Shown here piece by piece: positions 1 through 10,545 of a stretch of DNA of 64,000 bases. Source of the DNA: Sitta carolinensis (lineage: Eukaryota > Chordata > Aves > Passeriformes > Sittidae); NCBI GenBank assembly GCA_032173965.1, contig JAVUNC010000005.1, positions 3,410,001-3,474,000 of the forward strand, read 5' to 3'. The stretch's first letter is position 1, and each line of letters starts with the position of its first letter. Made by a program: the position numbers and the translations under genes. Under the pieces are notes generated by a model, which worked only from the letters and a program-made list of their open reading frames with translations, searched no databases and was not told the DNA's origin.

Positions 1-1430
1 GCTGGAAGGCTCTCAGCGTTCTCAGCACTTAGCATTTGGCAGGAGAAACCCACAAGTCCTCTGGGTGCCCACCTTACAGAGAGCCTAGGCTGCTGCAGCC
101 TCTGCAGCTCCAGGTTTTCCTGTGTCAGCCTCCCCAGTGCTGCCCAGGGGTGATGCTCACAGCTCTGCTCAGCCTCCCCACCTCGCAGCAGGGCTTCCAG
201 CTCAGCCAGCAAAGCTGCCCAGCACCAGGCCACTCTTCTTCCTGCTATGCTTTGAGAGCTTTTAAAGTAGTGCAGCAGAAGCAGACAGGAACCCCTTTGC
301 CACTCACAGCAGCAAGGTTACATTAATAACACCAAGTCACTGCTACAGACAGAAAAACATCTCAGCACACGTCAGGCAAGATGTGAAACTCAGGACAGCA
401 AAGTAAGCATCCCAAAGGTCAATCAATATAAGGTCTGCTGAAGCTTGATTTTACATGAGCATAAACCTTACTGCATGTAAACACTTGTATGCAGACACCC
501 CTACATGCACATTACATGCACAAAACCCGTTTTCTAATTTTCTCTTTTAAAGTTTTTTTTCTTATTTTTTGATAGGCATGTTGTGGAAAATGTGTGTCTC
601 TGTGGGTCTGGTGACAGGCAAATGTTTATGTGGGTGCTAAAAAAAAAAATGGAGAAGGTGTGAGGCATATATTCAGAGAGCCAGAAAGCCACACACAGGC
701 TTCTATTTATAGCACCTTGGTGGTGAAATAGAGAAAACAACGGCAGCTTCTATCTGCTGCTCCTAACTGAAGTTTGATGAGAGCAACTGCAGCATTTAGG
801 GTCTCTTTGTAGTTATAACTGACAACAAAAAGTGATGAGTTAGCTGTTTCCTCTGCGACCCTCTTGAGCAGGTGAAGGAGTCAACCGCTGCGCGGCCGGG
901 ACGGAATGAGCTGACGCTGCCTCGGTGCCTGGAAATGCTCTCTGCACCCCAGGGAGCCCAGGCCAGAGAGCAGAAACAGACAATTTTTTTTCTGAGCACC
1001 ATGGCTAGACTCTGTCTCCCAACCTGGATTCCCAGACCAGGCAAAGAATTCATGGTCAGTGTGCAGTGCGGGAGTGTGGACATTTTAATTTCTTTCTAGT
1101 TTGCACCTGTTGGAAAGGGAAAAACACAGATACAGGGTTCTAGTATCAGAGCTGAGGTCTGAGGTCGTGGTTCAAACTCACTGATGATTTCTTATGCCAA
1201 TAATAGAATGACAGCAGTTCTGCTCTTGCTTTTTTGTTCAATGGATTCTTCTAAAATGGGATTAACTAGATATGTTCGTACTGATATGATCTTATTTCTG
1301 CATAGTATAAATGGGTTGGCTTATGTGGAGAGTACAGTGGGCCTGAGAACTTGGTGGCGAGGTATTAAAAATGCAGTTTTCAGCTGCCCTGTTTAAATTG
1401 GGGTAGTGGCTTTAAATTGAGAGTGTGTTT
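1..1430. other. Unique non-coding sequence with a small CpG-dense patch
   Basis: I recognise no gene or repeat here. The first 330 bases are moderately GC-rich and dominated by CTGCAG/CAGC-type words. The 600-760 stretch has short A and T runs. The only marked feature is the CpG cluster at about 853-926, listed separately. Open frames on both strands (for example 36-326 plus and 796-1083 minus) show no domain or coding-like composition. Confidence 0.5.
853..926. promoter_or_regulatory. Short CpG-dense patch
   Basis: About eight CpG dinucleotides fall within roughly 75 bases, centred on the motif CGCTGCGCGGCCGGGACGG, while flanking sequence has almost none. In vertebrate DNA, methylated CpGs decay, so a local cluster suggests an unmethylated regulatory site, or a recent or constrained sequence. 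It is far too short for a standard CpG island. No TATA box, splice site or open frame of note is tied to it, so the regulatory label is inference. Confidence 0.25.
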
Positions 1431-1649
1431 AGTTTAGATATCCTCAAGGAATTCTCTTTGTGAGAGGCCCTGGCCCAAGTTGCCCAGAGAAGCTGTGACT
1501 GCCCCATCCCTGAAGAGTCCAAGGCCAGGTTGGATGGGATTTGGAACAACCCATAATAGTGGAAGGTGTCCCAGGCCATGGCAGGGGGTTGGAACTTGAT
1601 GATATTTAATGTCCCTTCCAACCCAGCCCATTCTGTGACTCTCTGATTT
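1431..1649 (+). mobile_element. CR1 LINE 3' fragment
   Basis: The order of blocks is that of the CR1 3' end: an ATTCTCTTTGTGAGAG-type block, TTGCCCAGAGAAGCTGTG, CCCCATCCCTGAAGAGT, AAGGCCAGGTTGGATGGG, a GGCAGGGGGTTGGAACTTGATGAT block, CCCTTCCAACCCAG, and a short ATTCTGTGACTCTCTGATT tail. Only the last roughly 220 bases are present, as usual for 5'-truncated copies. Moderate divergence suggests a middle-aged insertion. The minus-strand open frames at 1412-1675 and 1434-1760 are antisense to it and are not genes. Confidence 0.93.
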
Positions 1650-2627
1650 AGTTTTTCTGCTTTCTTTCTTCTCACATTTCTTTCCTGAGGGTGGTAGTTC
1701 GAATAATCTCCTGCTGGAAGCTGAAATATTCAGTAGGTGAGGAGGCACCTTATCACCCAACTCCTTTCCTGTGAAGGCTGCTCTTTGAGTCCCCAGTGCT
1801 GGCCACTGCTCTGACTTTTACCCTGGTGCAGGACCCTGTCTCTTCCCCAGCTGCCCATTTCATGACACCTCCAAATCACACCACTTGTGTGCAAATCATG
1901 GATTGCTTCATTAGGAGGTGGGAACCATTAATTTTCTGTTTGTTTGGATGGAGGAAAGTGGGTTTGGCACCTGGAAAATTACAGGGCTGGGAGTAGAATA
2001 TCATGTACCTGCCTTAGGTCCAGACCAGTACTAGTAAAAAAAGCTATCTTAGAGCAAAACTCTTTTCCCACAACTTTTTCTTCAGTTTTACAAAATGCAA
2101 AGAATAAAAGTAGATAAAATATTTTGTGAGCTGTTATTTGTTGCAGCACACAACTTTCTCAGGAGAAAAAAATCTTGCATTATTAAAGAGCTGAAAAACT
2201 TTATTTTCATGGTTTAAAATTAAGTACATTTACATTTTTCTTTAAGAAGCAATTTTGATTTTCAGTTGGAGTCAATGCAGTTTAAAAAAATAACATCTAA
2301 AAGATTAATTAAAATATACTCATGGATTCATTTTGAATAACATCTATATTTTATGAATTAATCTTTGAATTCTGTTGACTCACAAAAGTTGACTATTTTC
2401 TTTCTGAGTTGATCTGAATTTTTACCAAATTCTGCATTTTAAAAGAGAAAGTGAACTAATAAATTAGATATTTGCACAGCCCCACAATAATATTAAGCAG
2501 TGAGTTTTGCCTACTCATATCTCATCTAGAACAACGAGTGAAGAAATTAATTTCAACTTCTTTTTCATTTAAATGTTTCTTTGTTTCATTCATTCAATAT
2601 TAAAAGTTCTTAGGCTGAACAGACTGG
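1650..2627. other. Unique sequence, AT-rich in its second half
   Basis: I recognise no gene or repeat family. From about 2030 to 2620 the sequence is strongly AT-rich, with many TTAAT, AATAA and TTTAAA words and no long tandem array. It could hold regulatory sites or be neutral intergenic DNA; nothing visible decides between these. Confidence 0.5.
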
Positions 2628-2990
2628 TCACATGGTGCACTGTCTGTTCCTTGACTGAAGCAGGGCATATCTCGTGGAGATGATCAACATTGAAGACTTC
2701 AGATATTGCTCTAACTCTCTTTTAAGAAACATGTATGCTATGTGAGTTCTCCAGTCTCTAATATCATTGCTGAGTTTAGACCAATGTGTTTCATTTAGGG
2801 GCAATGTGTCAGTGACAGCACTGTCTTGACAAACTCTTTTCTCAGATTTTGTTCTGGCCTCCTGGTGCAAGTGTGACTCGAAAGACATTCACTTTGAAGA
2901 AATTCTCGCATTTTTGTTGATGAATCCTGGTGTTCACTTGATTTTTCATAATTTCTGCTCTGTCAATTAACTGCTTTTCTAGGTGCTGAT
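2628..2990 (-). pseudogene. Frameshifted coiled-coil-like coding relic
   Basis: Reading the minus strand, one frame is open from about 2988 down to a TGA at 2844-2842 and gives a peptide starting QHLEKQLIDRAEIMKNQV, rich in E, K, Q, N and spaced hydrophobics. A second frame, shifted by one base, opens with an ATG at 2888-2886 directly after a stop and runs to a TGA at 2630-2628. It carries words such as HWSKLSNDIRDWRTHI and KRELEQYLKS. Two protein-like frames meeting within about 45 bases fit a decayed coding sequence with one frameshift. The charged heptad-like pattern with a KLxxDIxxW word faintly recalls tektin-type ciliary coiled coils, but I could not establish that. It could also be chance. 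A CR1 copy lies immediately beyond at 3042. Confidence 0.3.
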
Positions 2991-3041
2991 GGAGAGAGAT
3001 CCCAGGGAGGGACAAATTCTGATGAGCTGGTTTTCTTCAAG

Positions 3042-3331
3042 TCATAGAATCATTAAGTTGGAAAAGACCTCTAAGAATATAGAGTCCAGCCATTAACCCA
3101 GTACTGACAAGTTCAGCACTAAAACTTGTCCCTAAGCACCACATACACATGTTTTATGAATATTTCCAAGGTTGGTGATTCCACCGCTTCCTTGGGCAGC
3201 TTCTCCCAATGCTTGACCACCTTTCCAGTGAAGAATTTTTTCTTATTTTCCAGTCTAAACCACCCCAGCTTGAGGCCATTTAGTGTTGTGCCATTGCTCA
3301 TTACCCGAAGGACTCCACTGATCCCTGCCTT
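3042..3331 (-). mobile_element. CR1 LINE 3' fragment (antisense)
   Basis: It starts with the reverse complement of the CR1 tail (TCATAGAATCATTAAG) and continues through TTGGAAAAGACCTCTAAG, GTTCAGCACTAAAAC, TGTCCCTAAGCACCACAT, GGTTGGTGATTCCACC and CCTTGGGCAGCTTCTCCCAA. It ends around the AACCACCCCAGCTTGAGGCC block. The wording differs from the copy at 1431, so this is a separate CR1 subfamily. It lies just past the coding relic at 2628-2990, in the same orientation. The open frames at 3119-3301 and 3126-3335 are by-products of it. Confidence 0.92.
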
Positions 3332-3791
3332 TTAAGCAATAACTGAAAGGAATGATTTTGTGGCAAAATTTTAGTTTAATCTTGACCACTGTTCATTCTT
3401 TCTTCATTATGTTGCTTTTCTTATGAAAAAATTTTAAGAAAAACCCCCAAACCTCAGAATTTTAGAAGTATAGGTGCTACACAAATCCCAGTAGTCAAAA
3501 TGCACTGTTTTAGAGGAAACCAGCAAGATCTTTGCAAAATAAAGTTGGGACACTTTGCTAATGTTCCTAGACCAAAAATCAGTGTTAAAGGCTTGGCTTT
3601 GTAATCAGCTGTAATCAGGTCAATGGGGACAAGCAAGGTAATCCCTAATTCACATCAAACCACCACTCTGGGTGTGGCTGGGACACACAAGGACAATGGC
3701 AAAGGCACTCTACCCCAGTTGCTCAACCAACTTCTTGGGTAATTTGTCCCACTGCTATGCCAGGAGAAGCCTTTCTCAAGGTCCTGCCTGT
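3332..3791. other. Unique sequence, nothing recognised
   Basis: It contains a T-rich stretch and a poly(A)-like AAAATTTTAAG segment near 3425-3440. I see no repeat family, splice-bounded frame or motif cluster. Confidence 0.45.
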
Positions 3792-3860
3792 GATGAGACA
3801 TTGTCCTTGCCCCAGAGAGCTTTCAGCTGTAGGGACAAAGACAACAAGCAGGGAAACAGT
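3792..3860 (+). repeat. Ancient amniote SINE/LINE relic (MIR/L3-type)
   Basis: The words GATGAGACATTGTCCTTGCC, CCAGAGAGCTTTCAGCTGTA and GGGACAAAGACAACAAGCAG follow the order of a block common in old amniote CORE-SINE and L3-type repeats (roughly: dispersed 'GACA.GGTCCCTGCCCC.AAGAGCTTACA.TCTAA.AGACAAGACA'). Only about 70 bases are recognisable and divergence is high. The assignment is from memory of the family pattern, not an alignment. Confidence 0.45.
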
Positions 3861-4819
3861 AGGAAAAATATAGCCCTGGGTCATAAACCAGAACAGTGCT
3901 GGAAAACCACATTTCTCTCTCTTACTGTGCCCTGCTATCATGGAAGTAGATGTGGCAAAGGCATGTCTAGTCCTGGGGCTTTTAGGCACATTTCTGTATC
4001 TGTTAGTTTAGCACAGTTATGAATTTTTAGGGCAGGGACCATGTAAATGTTGGTTCGCAGCCTGAGGTAAAGCACATCTCGATGATCTTGATATTAAACT
4101 TGCTTTAGGAAGATGTGTTAAAGCACAGCTTCAGTTCTTTAGTCAAAGCAACAGTACAAGCAACACAAGTCCTTCAGTATTTGCTCCATGGCAAACTCAT
4201 GGTGTGGTGGGGTTCAGGGATAAAGGACTGACCTCAGCAAATCCACCCCAGTCAAAAAAAATCCCATTCATTTTATTATAGTTTTATGTCAGGTTAGCTC
4301 AGGCAGCTTTGAGTCAGGCAACTCAGTTATTCTAAGGTTAACAAAAAGCCCCCGACCCAGATTTTTAGAGGTCAAACCCTAATTCTAGACTTAGCTCAAG
4401 GACTCACCTTCCCTTGGAACACTTGGTGGATCCACCAGCACTGCCAATTAGCCAAATGTATTACAAATATAATGGTGGGCATTCCTTCAGAGCCTACCCA
4501 GCTGTCTATCTTTAAACTAAGTTAATCTTTGGTGTAAATGAGAAGAATATATCCAATGTATTGGGGGAGAGGGGAAAGCAGCAGTTCCTGAAGCAAACTG
4601 TCAATAATGAGAAGCACATTTTCTAGAGCTCACTGTGCATGGAGGTCTGTGAACTGTCTCAGAACAGGAGCAAGGAGGTTTCATGAGAAACAGCAGCTCC
4701 TCTATAGCCCTCAGGTGCAGCAGTTGGACTTTTTTTTTTTTTTTCCAACACAAAAAGACACCCTTTACCAAACTCCCGTCTTGTACTAGATTGTACCAAG
4801 CCTGAGCAGAAGCTGGGGC
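3861..4819. other. Unique sequence with one T15 run
   Basis: I recognise no gene or repeat family. A T15 run occupies 4730-4744 and creates the FFFFF/KKKKK stretches seen in both strands' short frames there. The rest is plain AT-leaning sequence. Confidence 0.45.
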
Positions 4820-5420
4820 TGGCAAAGCTCCAGCCGAGCGCAGGAGGTATGCTCAAAAGCAGGAAGCTGTGGCAAAGCTGAGTCGCTGAAAAGCTGCTGG
4901 AGCTAATACACTGTGGTCATGGGGATAGGCAGCAGCCTCCCAGTAGTGATGGGAAGACTCAAAAGCACCTTCAAAACAGGCTTGAGAAATACTGCTGATC
5001 TTCGCACTTTGGCTGGGCTTTGGCGCTCAGGGTTACGCTTGAAGCTTTTAGAACTCCTCTCATCGTCAGAGAGGCGTGGATGGTTCATCCCTGAGCCCCG
5101 CACAAGCCTCATTTTCTGCCTGAGCACTGAGATGCAGAGGTGGGAGGCTTTGAAGGTGAAAGGGATGCGTAGGATTGGGCTCATCTGGCAGCATTCGTGA
5201 CGGCAGCTGAGGCCCAGCAGGTCGTAAACACTCGCTGGTGAAGCGCTGCCTTCCCCACCTCTTCCCGTGGCAGCGCGAAAAGCCAGACGTGCACTCGTGG
5301 ACTGACTAATTCTTTTATGGGGCAGAAGAAAAGGTACTGGCTGTGAAGCCAATTAAAAAAATACCAGGTGGTCAAGACATTATGGAGGCCCATTGTTCTA
5401 GGAGATTGTTTCATTCATTA
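4820..5420. promoter_or_regulatory. Non-repetitive CpG-retaining block, candidate regulatory element
   Basis: This 600-base block matches no repeat I know and keeps many more CpGs than its surroundings, for example GCATTCGTGACGGCAGC, GGTCGTAAACACTCGC, GGCAGCGCGAAAAGCCAGAC and GTGCACTCGTGG. Its right end changes to AT-rich developmental-factor words: CCCATTGTTCT (SOX-like) and TTCATTAATATGAA (POU/homeodomain-like). Frames of 149 codons (minus, 4903-5352) and 95 codons (plus) overlap it without domain-like sequence. Retained CpG plus uniqueness suggests an enhancer or promoter-like element, but this is inference. Confidence 0.25.
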
Positions 5421-8399
5421 ATATGAACTGTGATGATGAGAACAGGATGCATAATACTGACATGTGGGGTAAGGAGCAGGGAGATGGAATGGGTGAGGTA
5501 AGGTCTCCCTTTCCTTTTCTGGCCACCCTTGGGAGGGGGAAGGAGTGGCTGTGTTTCAGAACTGAAAAAACGGTGCAAGAGAAGATAAAGGGAGGACTTC
5601 CCAGTTTCTCAGGGGTGAGGTAGCTGCTTCCTTATAATGTCACAGTTCATTAGGGACTTGCAGCTGGTACACGTGGAGGGAGGGACATGCTCCTGTCTCC
5701 ATAATTGGAGCTGTGCTCTCTACTCTTCTAAATGCCCTTGCAGCTGTTTGGGTTTGGGCTGTGTCCTGACAGACTGCTTCATGTGTTTCTAAGTGCCTGG
5801 AGGGGCCAGAAGGAGCCACCTGTGCCTGACAGATACACGTGTTTTCTGTGGTTGTGGAGGGCTGGAAAATACATGAACAGCCAAAGATACCACTTTTCCC
5901 AGCTGTCTGTTTTGTACTGGCTTCTGGACTCTGGACAAACAATCAGGAATTACCGGCATGTTGGTTTCATGTGTTTTACAGATTCCAGCAATGCCCTGCT
6001 CTCAGATGGAGAAAACTGTGAGCATGTGTCAAGTAGGTTGGTGGAGCTGTCAAAACTCACTCTCAGGTCATACTCAGTGCTTGCCCATCAACTGGACAAT
6101 AAACCCTGAGCTGTCTAACCACAAACGCATGAAAGAAGGATGTGGTTGAAGGACAGAGAGAGGTAAGTGCTCAGTCAAATGATGAAATTTGAGCAGGATG
6201 GAACTGGACCAAACAAGCTACCTCAGAGCTCTGTAAAAGGTGGTGCTTTGATTGTGCTTTGTATCCTAGTGTGGGCCCAAGGCAGCTGGGATGAAGCAGG
6301 TATAAGTAGAGATGCATGTCAGCATCAGCTTCAAGCTGGCACATTTCTGGGAAGCTGAGCTCTTTGTGCCAAATCTGCAGTCAGTGAGGTGACCAAGGAG
6401 CCTGCTGTGATGGAGCTGGGCTTATCAAACCAGCTCTCACATTCCAACACAACGTAACTTGGCATCAGCTGCACAGAGTGCAAAACTCACCATCTGGTCC
6501 AAAACATCTTCCATGATGTACAGGCATCCCAGTCAGGGATCATGGACTCACTACAACTCTCAGATGCTGAGTGGAGGAGGCAAATGAAGAGCAAAAATCT
6601 TTCTTTTTCCTATAGAGTATGCTCTGTATCCTGCCCTAGAAATAGAATTAAAAAAAAAATAAAAAGAAGGAAAAAAAAAGAAGAAAATAATTTATGTTGG
6701 ACTGAGCTGTGGTTTAAAAAGAGAAAAGGAGAAAAGAAACAAAACCAAAACACTGGCCCATAAAGAAGAGAAAACAGGAAAGGAAAAGAACAAAACATCC
6801 TGTACACAGCAGCCAGTCAGTCGAGGAGGGAGGGTCTGTGTCATCTGCATTCCTCTGATGAAGTGGGCATGGACAGCCTGAATCCAGTCTGCATTACTCA
6901 ACCTTTCCTCATCTTTCTGCTCACCTGATTTTTTGATTTGTCCTGTTTATTTCTGAGCTTGATCAGAACAATCAAAGGTGGTTTCAAACGTTCCCTCCTC
7001 TCCAGATGCAATTTCATGAGAGCAGTATGGCCTCTGCAGTCTGTGCCACCCCCACGTCCTCTTCTGGGATGAGTTTTATGGATCCCAGATCCCCATTGGG
7101 CACTGACAGGTGTAAGCTCACCTTTCCTGCTCCAAGGTGAGGGGTCAGCTCTGAGCCTGAGGCTGTGTCTTACAGTCAACAGTATTGTGAATGAATTGAC
7201 AAAATATACAGCCTGAACTGGAGCTGGCTCTAAGCCTGGGCTGAAAATTTTGGGTTTTTCTGCACCTGTTTGTGTGAAAATGCCTCTTGCTCTTCACCTC
7301 CACAGCTAACCCGAGAATGAAACCAGTGTGGAGATCTTGTTTTCTCAGCTCAAGAAGCAGCCAGTTTGCAGGTTAGGGTAGCTAAGGTGATTTGAATAGG
7401 GAGGCTGAAACCTGTGCTGTTTGTGCCGTTCATTCTGAGGTGAGGAGGGACCACTATGAATTGTGTTTGTTAATACAGCATCCTTTGGGAGGCTTGAAAA
7501 ATGGGTATGAACAACAGTTTAGAAGGGTGGGAACTTCTCCTTTAAGGGACTCTTTTCTGAGTCCACTTAAACACTAATCAGGTGCCCCTCTCCTGGTCAT
7601 CATTTGTGTGGTCTTGCTGAAGTGGATGTGACTTCCTACAAACCCCATAAATATCACTTAATCAGTTCCAGAGTTACTGTCCCCTTCTCCACGCAGGCTG
7701 CATGCACAAATCTATCTCTGAGCTGCTGGAGCCAATAACATCTCCTGTCGCTCCTTCTGGAGAGGGCAAAATGTGCTTTTTAAATAGGGGTAGAACATTC
7801 CCAGTGAGTGGTGGATGTGGTTTTGTAGCTCAGAAGCTTTGCACACTTCTGCCCCACCTGTGGCAGAAAGGAAGGATGGGCTCCTCATGTGTCAGCAAGA
7901 GGCAAAACCTGAATGAATTCCTCAAAAGCTGACACCCAGAGCATGGTCCTTGAGGTTAAGCTGCACTGTCAACTTCTCCTTAGATGACTCCACAATGAAT
8001 GTAACCTATGGTCACTGATGGCACAATCAGCTGCTCCCATGCATTTGTCTTCGTTTTCCCTCTAAAATTTTTCCAGAGAGCTTTTTTCCCCTCTGCTTGG
8101 AATTCTCCCTAATGAAAACTTAGAAGAAACATGTTTGTTTAAGAACAGATGTAGCAGAACCAGCTTCCCTGTCTAGCCAAATCCCTGAAATTGGGGAAAA
8201 AAGTATTTAATAATGATGTTTGAGTTATTTAGGTGCTTTAAGAGGCACTGTCTTCATACAATATCACTTTCTAGAATTCCCTAGAATTCCCTTGTTCTCT
8301 CATTTCCACCCCCTGCCATCCCATACCTTCTCTTTTCCAGCCTGTTTATTTTAGAGTGCAAAGCTACTTAGAATTATTTATTTTCGGATCAGCTACTGA
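5421..8399. other. Unique non-coding sequence with purine-rich low complexity
   Basis: I recognise no gene or transposon. The stretches 6643-6692 and 6711-6800 are A/G-rich low-complexity DNA that yield lysine-rich or phenylalanine-rich frames of no meaning. An exact 10-base tandem duplication (CTAGAATTCC twice) lies at 8271-8290. The 125-codon plus frame at 5732-6109 has no domain-like features. Confidence 0.45.
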
Positions 8400-8545
8400 T
8401 TCACTTAGTGACTAACTCATTTCATCACTCGATGCCTCACTTTACCTATACATTAAGAAGGATTAATAGTACCTGCTTTTCAGGACTGTTAGCAGTCTAA
8501 ATTAATTCATGCTTATAATGTTTATAAAGAGATTTGAGATCCTTG
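8400..8545 (-). repeat. Ancient MIR/L3-type relic (antisense)
   Basis: The plus strand reads GATGCCTCACTTTACC, then GGATTAATAGTACCTGC, CAGGACTGTTAG, TAAATTAATTCATGC and finally AAAGAGATTTGAGATCCTTG. This is the reverse-complement order of the MIR/L3 core (GCCTCAGTTTCC..., AATAATAGTACCTACC..., GGGTTGTTGTGAGGATTAAATGA..., AAGCGCTTTGAGATCCTTGG). The final block is typical of MIR3/L3 ends. Divergence is high, as expected for an element that predates the split of birds and mammals. Confidence 0.55.
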
Positions 8546-10284
8546 GTTACTGGAGGCTAGGGAGCTGCAAAGTATCTTATTTTTACTTAATAGTGAGGGG
8601 GTTTTGTGCAACTTTGCATTATAAAAGTACAAGAAACCTTGCAATTAGTTGGAGAGTCTTTTATTCCCAGGGCTTAGTTTATATTCCAGTTCTGACAAAA
8701 GTGTTTTGTCTGCATATTTCTTCTCCTGATGTTTTAATGGGAGTTAATGTCCTTATCTCCTTACTGAGAAATATTGGATGGTGCAAAATGGGCAATAAGC
8801 ATCACAGGGTGGGTAACAGGGCTGTGCAGTTTTGTTTGGAGCTCTTAAAAAAGCTAATGTGCTCTTCTTCAGACCGCATTTTTGTGTGATTACAGCAAAA
8901 TAAGCAGCCAGAAAGAAAAATTTAAACTTAATATTAGTAGTTATGACAATAATTTACATTCACTGGAATTTATTTGCATTGTGAGAGGCTGGTGTGAGTG
9001 TATCAAGAAAGGGAAAGGACTCCTGCAGAGCAGGAGGAAACAGGAGGGGAGTGTCTCTGAATGAAGCCTGAAATTAGTTTGCAATTATTTCAAGTTTACT
9101 GAGTAATCCACCAAATGATAGTGTCAGCCACCACATCTGCTACTGATCCCACACTGCCATGCAAGTATTGCTTAAAAGTGGTATATTTGGACCTGAATAT
9201 CTGTGTGTGGACAGATCATCAGTTTGGTTATGATAAAAACAGCTCCACTGAAACTACTGGAGATTCCTTATTCTGTTGCCTCTTCTCCTGTGAATGGAAT
9301 TTACTGCTCAGAGTGATGAATCAGTTGCTGACAGCAACTGGGCACCACTGCTGCTGCCCTCAGGACCGTCCATGGGAATGGTGGGAGTTGCTTCCACAGC
9401 ACTTTCACCACCTGAGGGTCTCTCCTGAAGGGACAGTTAGTGAGATTTCTGATCGTGTGCCTCCAGAATCACAAAGCACTGATAGGCCAGAATACAGCCC
9501 AAAACAAGGCCTCCCTTTGACAAGATCTTTATTTTCTGGACTTAGCCTGTGAGCTGTTGCCTTTTCTTCCATCTTGGCAGACTGCAATAATTACCCAGAT
9601 GACATATATAGGGAGGGCATGAATTATTAACAATTAACTCAGCTCTGGAGTCACTGCCAAAGATTTGTTGGTTCGTAGAGGAAGTCAAAGTGGGTAAACC
9701 ATGCTGAGTGACAATAGCACTGCTTCCCAGCCAGACTGAACAGCTCGTAATGTAACCCAAACGTTTCCTCTTTCCAAGCTTGCTTATAAAAAAGCAGACA
9801 AGGAAAGGGCAGAAAGGACATTTAGAAGAACACAAGACTGGAAAAACAACCACTGATGTAATGTACTTTCTAAACTAAACATAAGGCATGCACTGTTGCA
9901 GACATTTGAATAGTGATTAAAAGGAAAACCAAAACAAAGGTAATTTGGTCTGTTTAGTCCTGAATACTGAAAGAAAAAGTGTGAGCAGTTCCATGGTGAG
10001 GGGCTGGGGAATATTAGCCCTGAACTACACGTGCTCTGAATCATCTCTGCTCCCAGTAGGGAGAAAATAGCAAAAGGAAGAGATTTTGTGAGAGATAGAG
10101 GGAGTAGAGATGTGCATGGGAATTGGAGCACACCAGGAAGAGGAGCAAGAGAAATATAATGGACCTCTGGTGCCCATCTTGTATGGTCCTACAAGGCCCA
10201 TCTGAGATATCTTTATAGTCCAAATGTCTGATGGGATAAGCTTTGGAAAGAGTGCAGAAGATGAATCAGGTGGATAAGGAGCAG
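8546..10284. other. Unique non-coding sequence, nothing recognised
   Basis: I found no repeat family or gene-like feature. Open frames of 126 codons (8509-8889) and 145 codons (9115-9552) on the plus strand have unremarkable composition and no flanking splice or promoter pattern that I trust. Confidence 0.45.
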
Positions 10285-10545
10285 AGGTTTAATTTACACT
10301 CCCATTTCACAGAAGGGTAACTAAAGTATGAAAAGCTCAAAGCCTCTTTGCTGCCTCCCTTTCTCTCCATGTCTAATCTGTCCTGTTCACTGACACCACT
10401 CACAACAGCAGATTTTAGCAGGCGCATTGGTGTTTCAGGATCAGGACGTATGCAACTTCCCAAAATCACAGAGGAAGTGCGTTGGAATAGTACCCAGATC
10501 TCTCAAATCCCACATCACCTTCTCAACCACAAACCCATCCTTCCT
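10285..10545 (+). repeat. Split MIR/CORE-SINE relic
   Basis: The first piece (about 10285-10345) contains TTTACACTCCCATTTCACAG followed by AAGGGTAACTAAAG, matching the 'CCCATTTTACAGATGGGGAAACTGAGGCA' core. After roughly 100 unrelated bases, a second piece (about 10450-10545) reads GCAACTTCCCAAAATCACAG, AGGAAGTGCGTTGGAATAG, TACCCAGATCTCTCAAATCC, ending in AACCACAAACCCATCCTTCC. This follows the 'CTTGCCCAAGGTCACACAGGAAGT ... ACCCAGGTCTCC ... AACCACTAGACCATCCTTCCT' tail. Order and orientation agree, so one old element with an internal replacement or insertion is the simplest reading. Confidence 0.55.

Noticed and set aside
1165..1185. tRNA B-box-like GGTTCAAACTC
   Set aside because: There is no A box or cloverleaf upstream at the right spacing.
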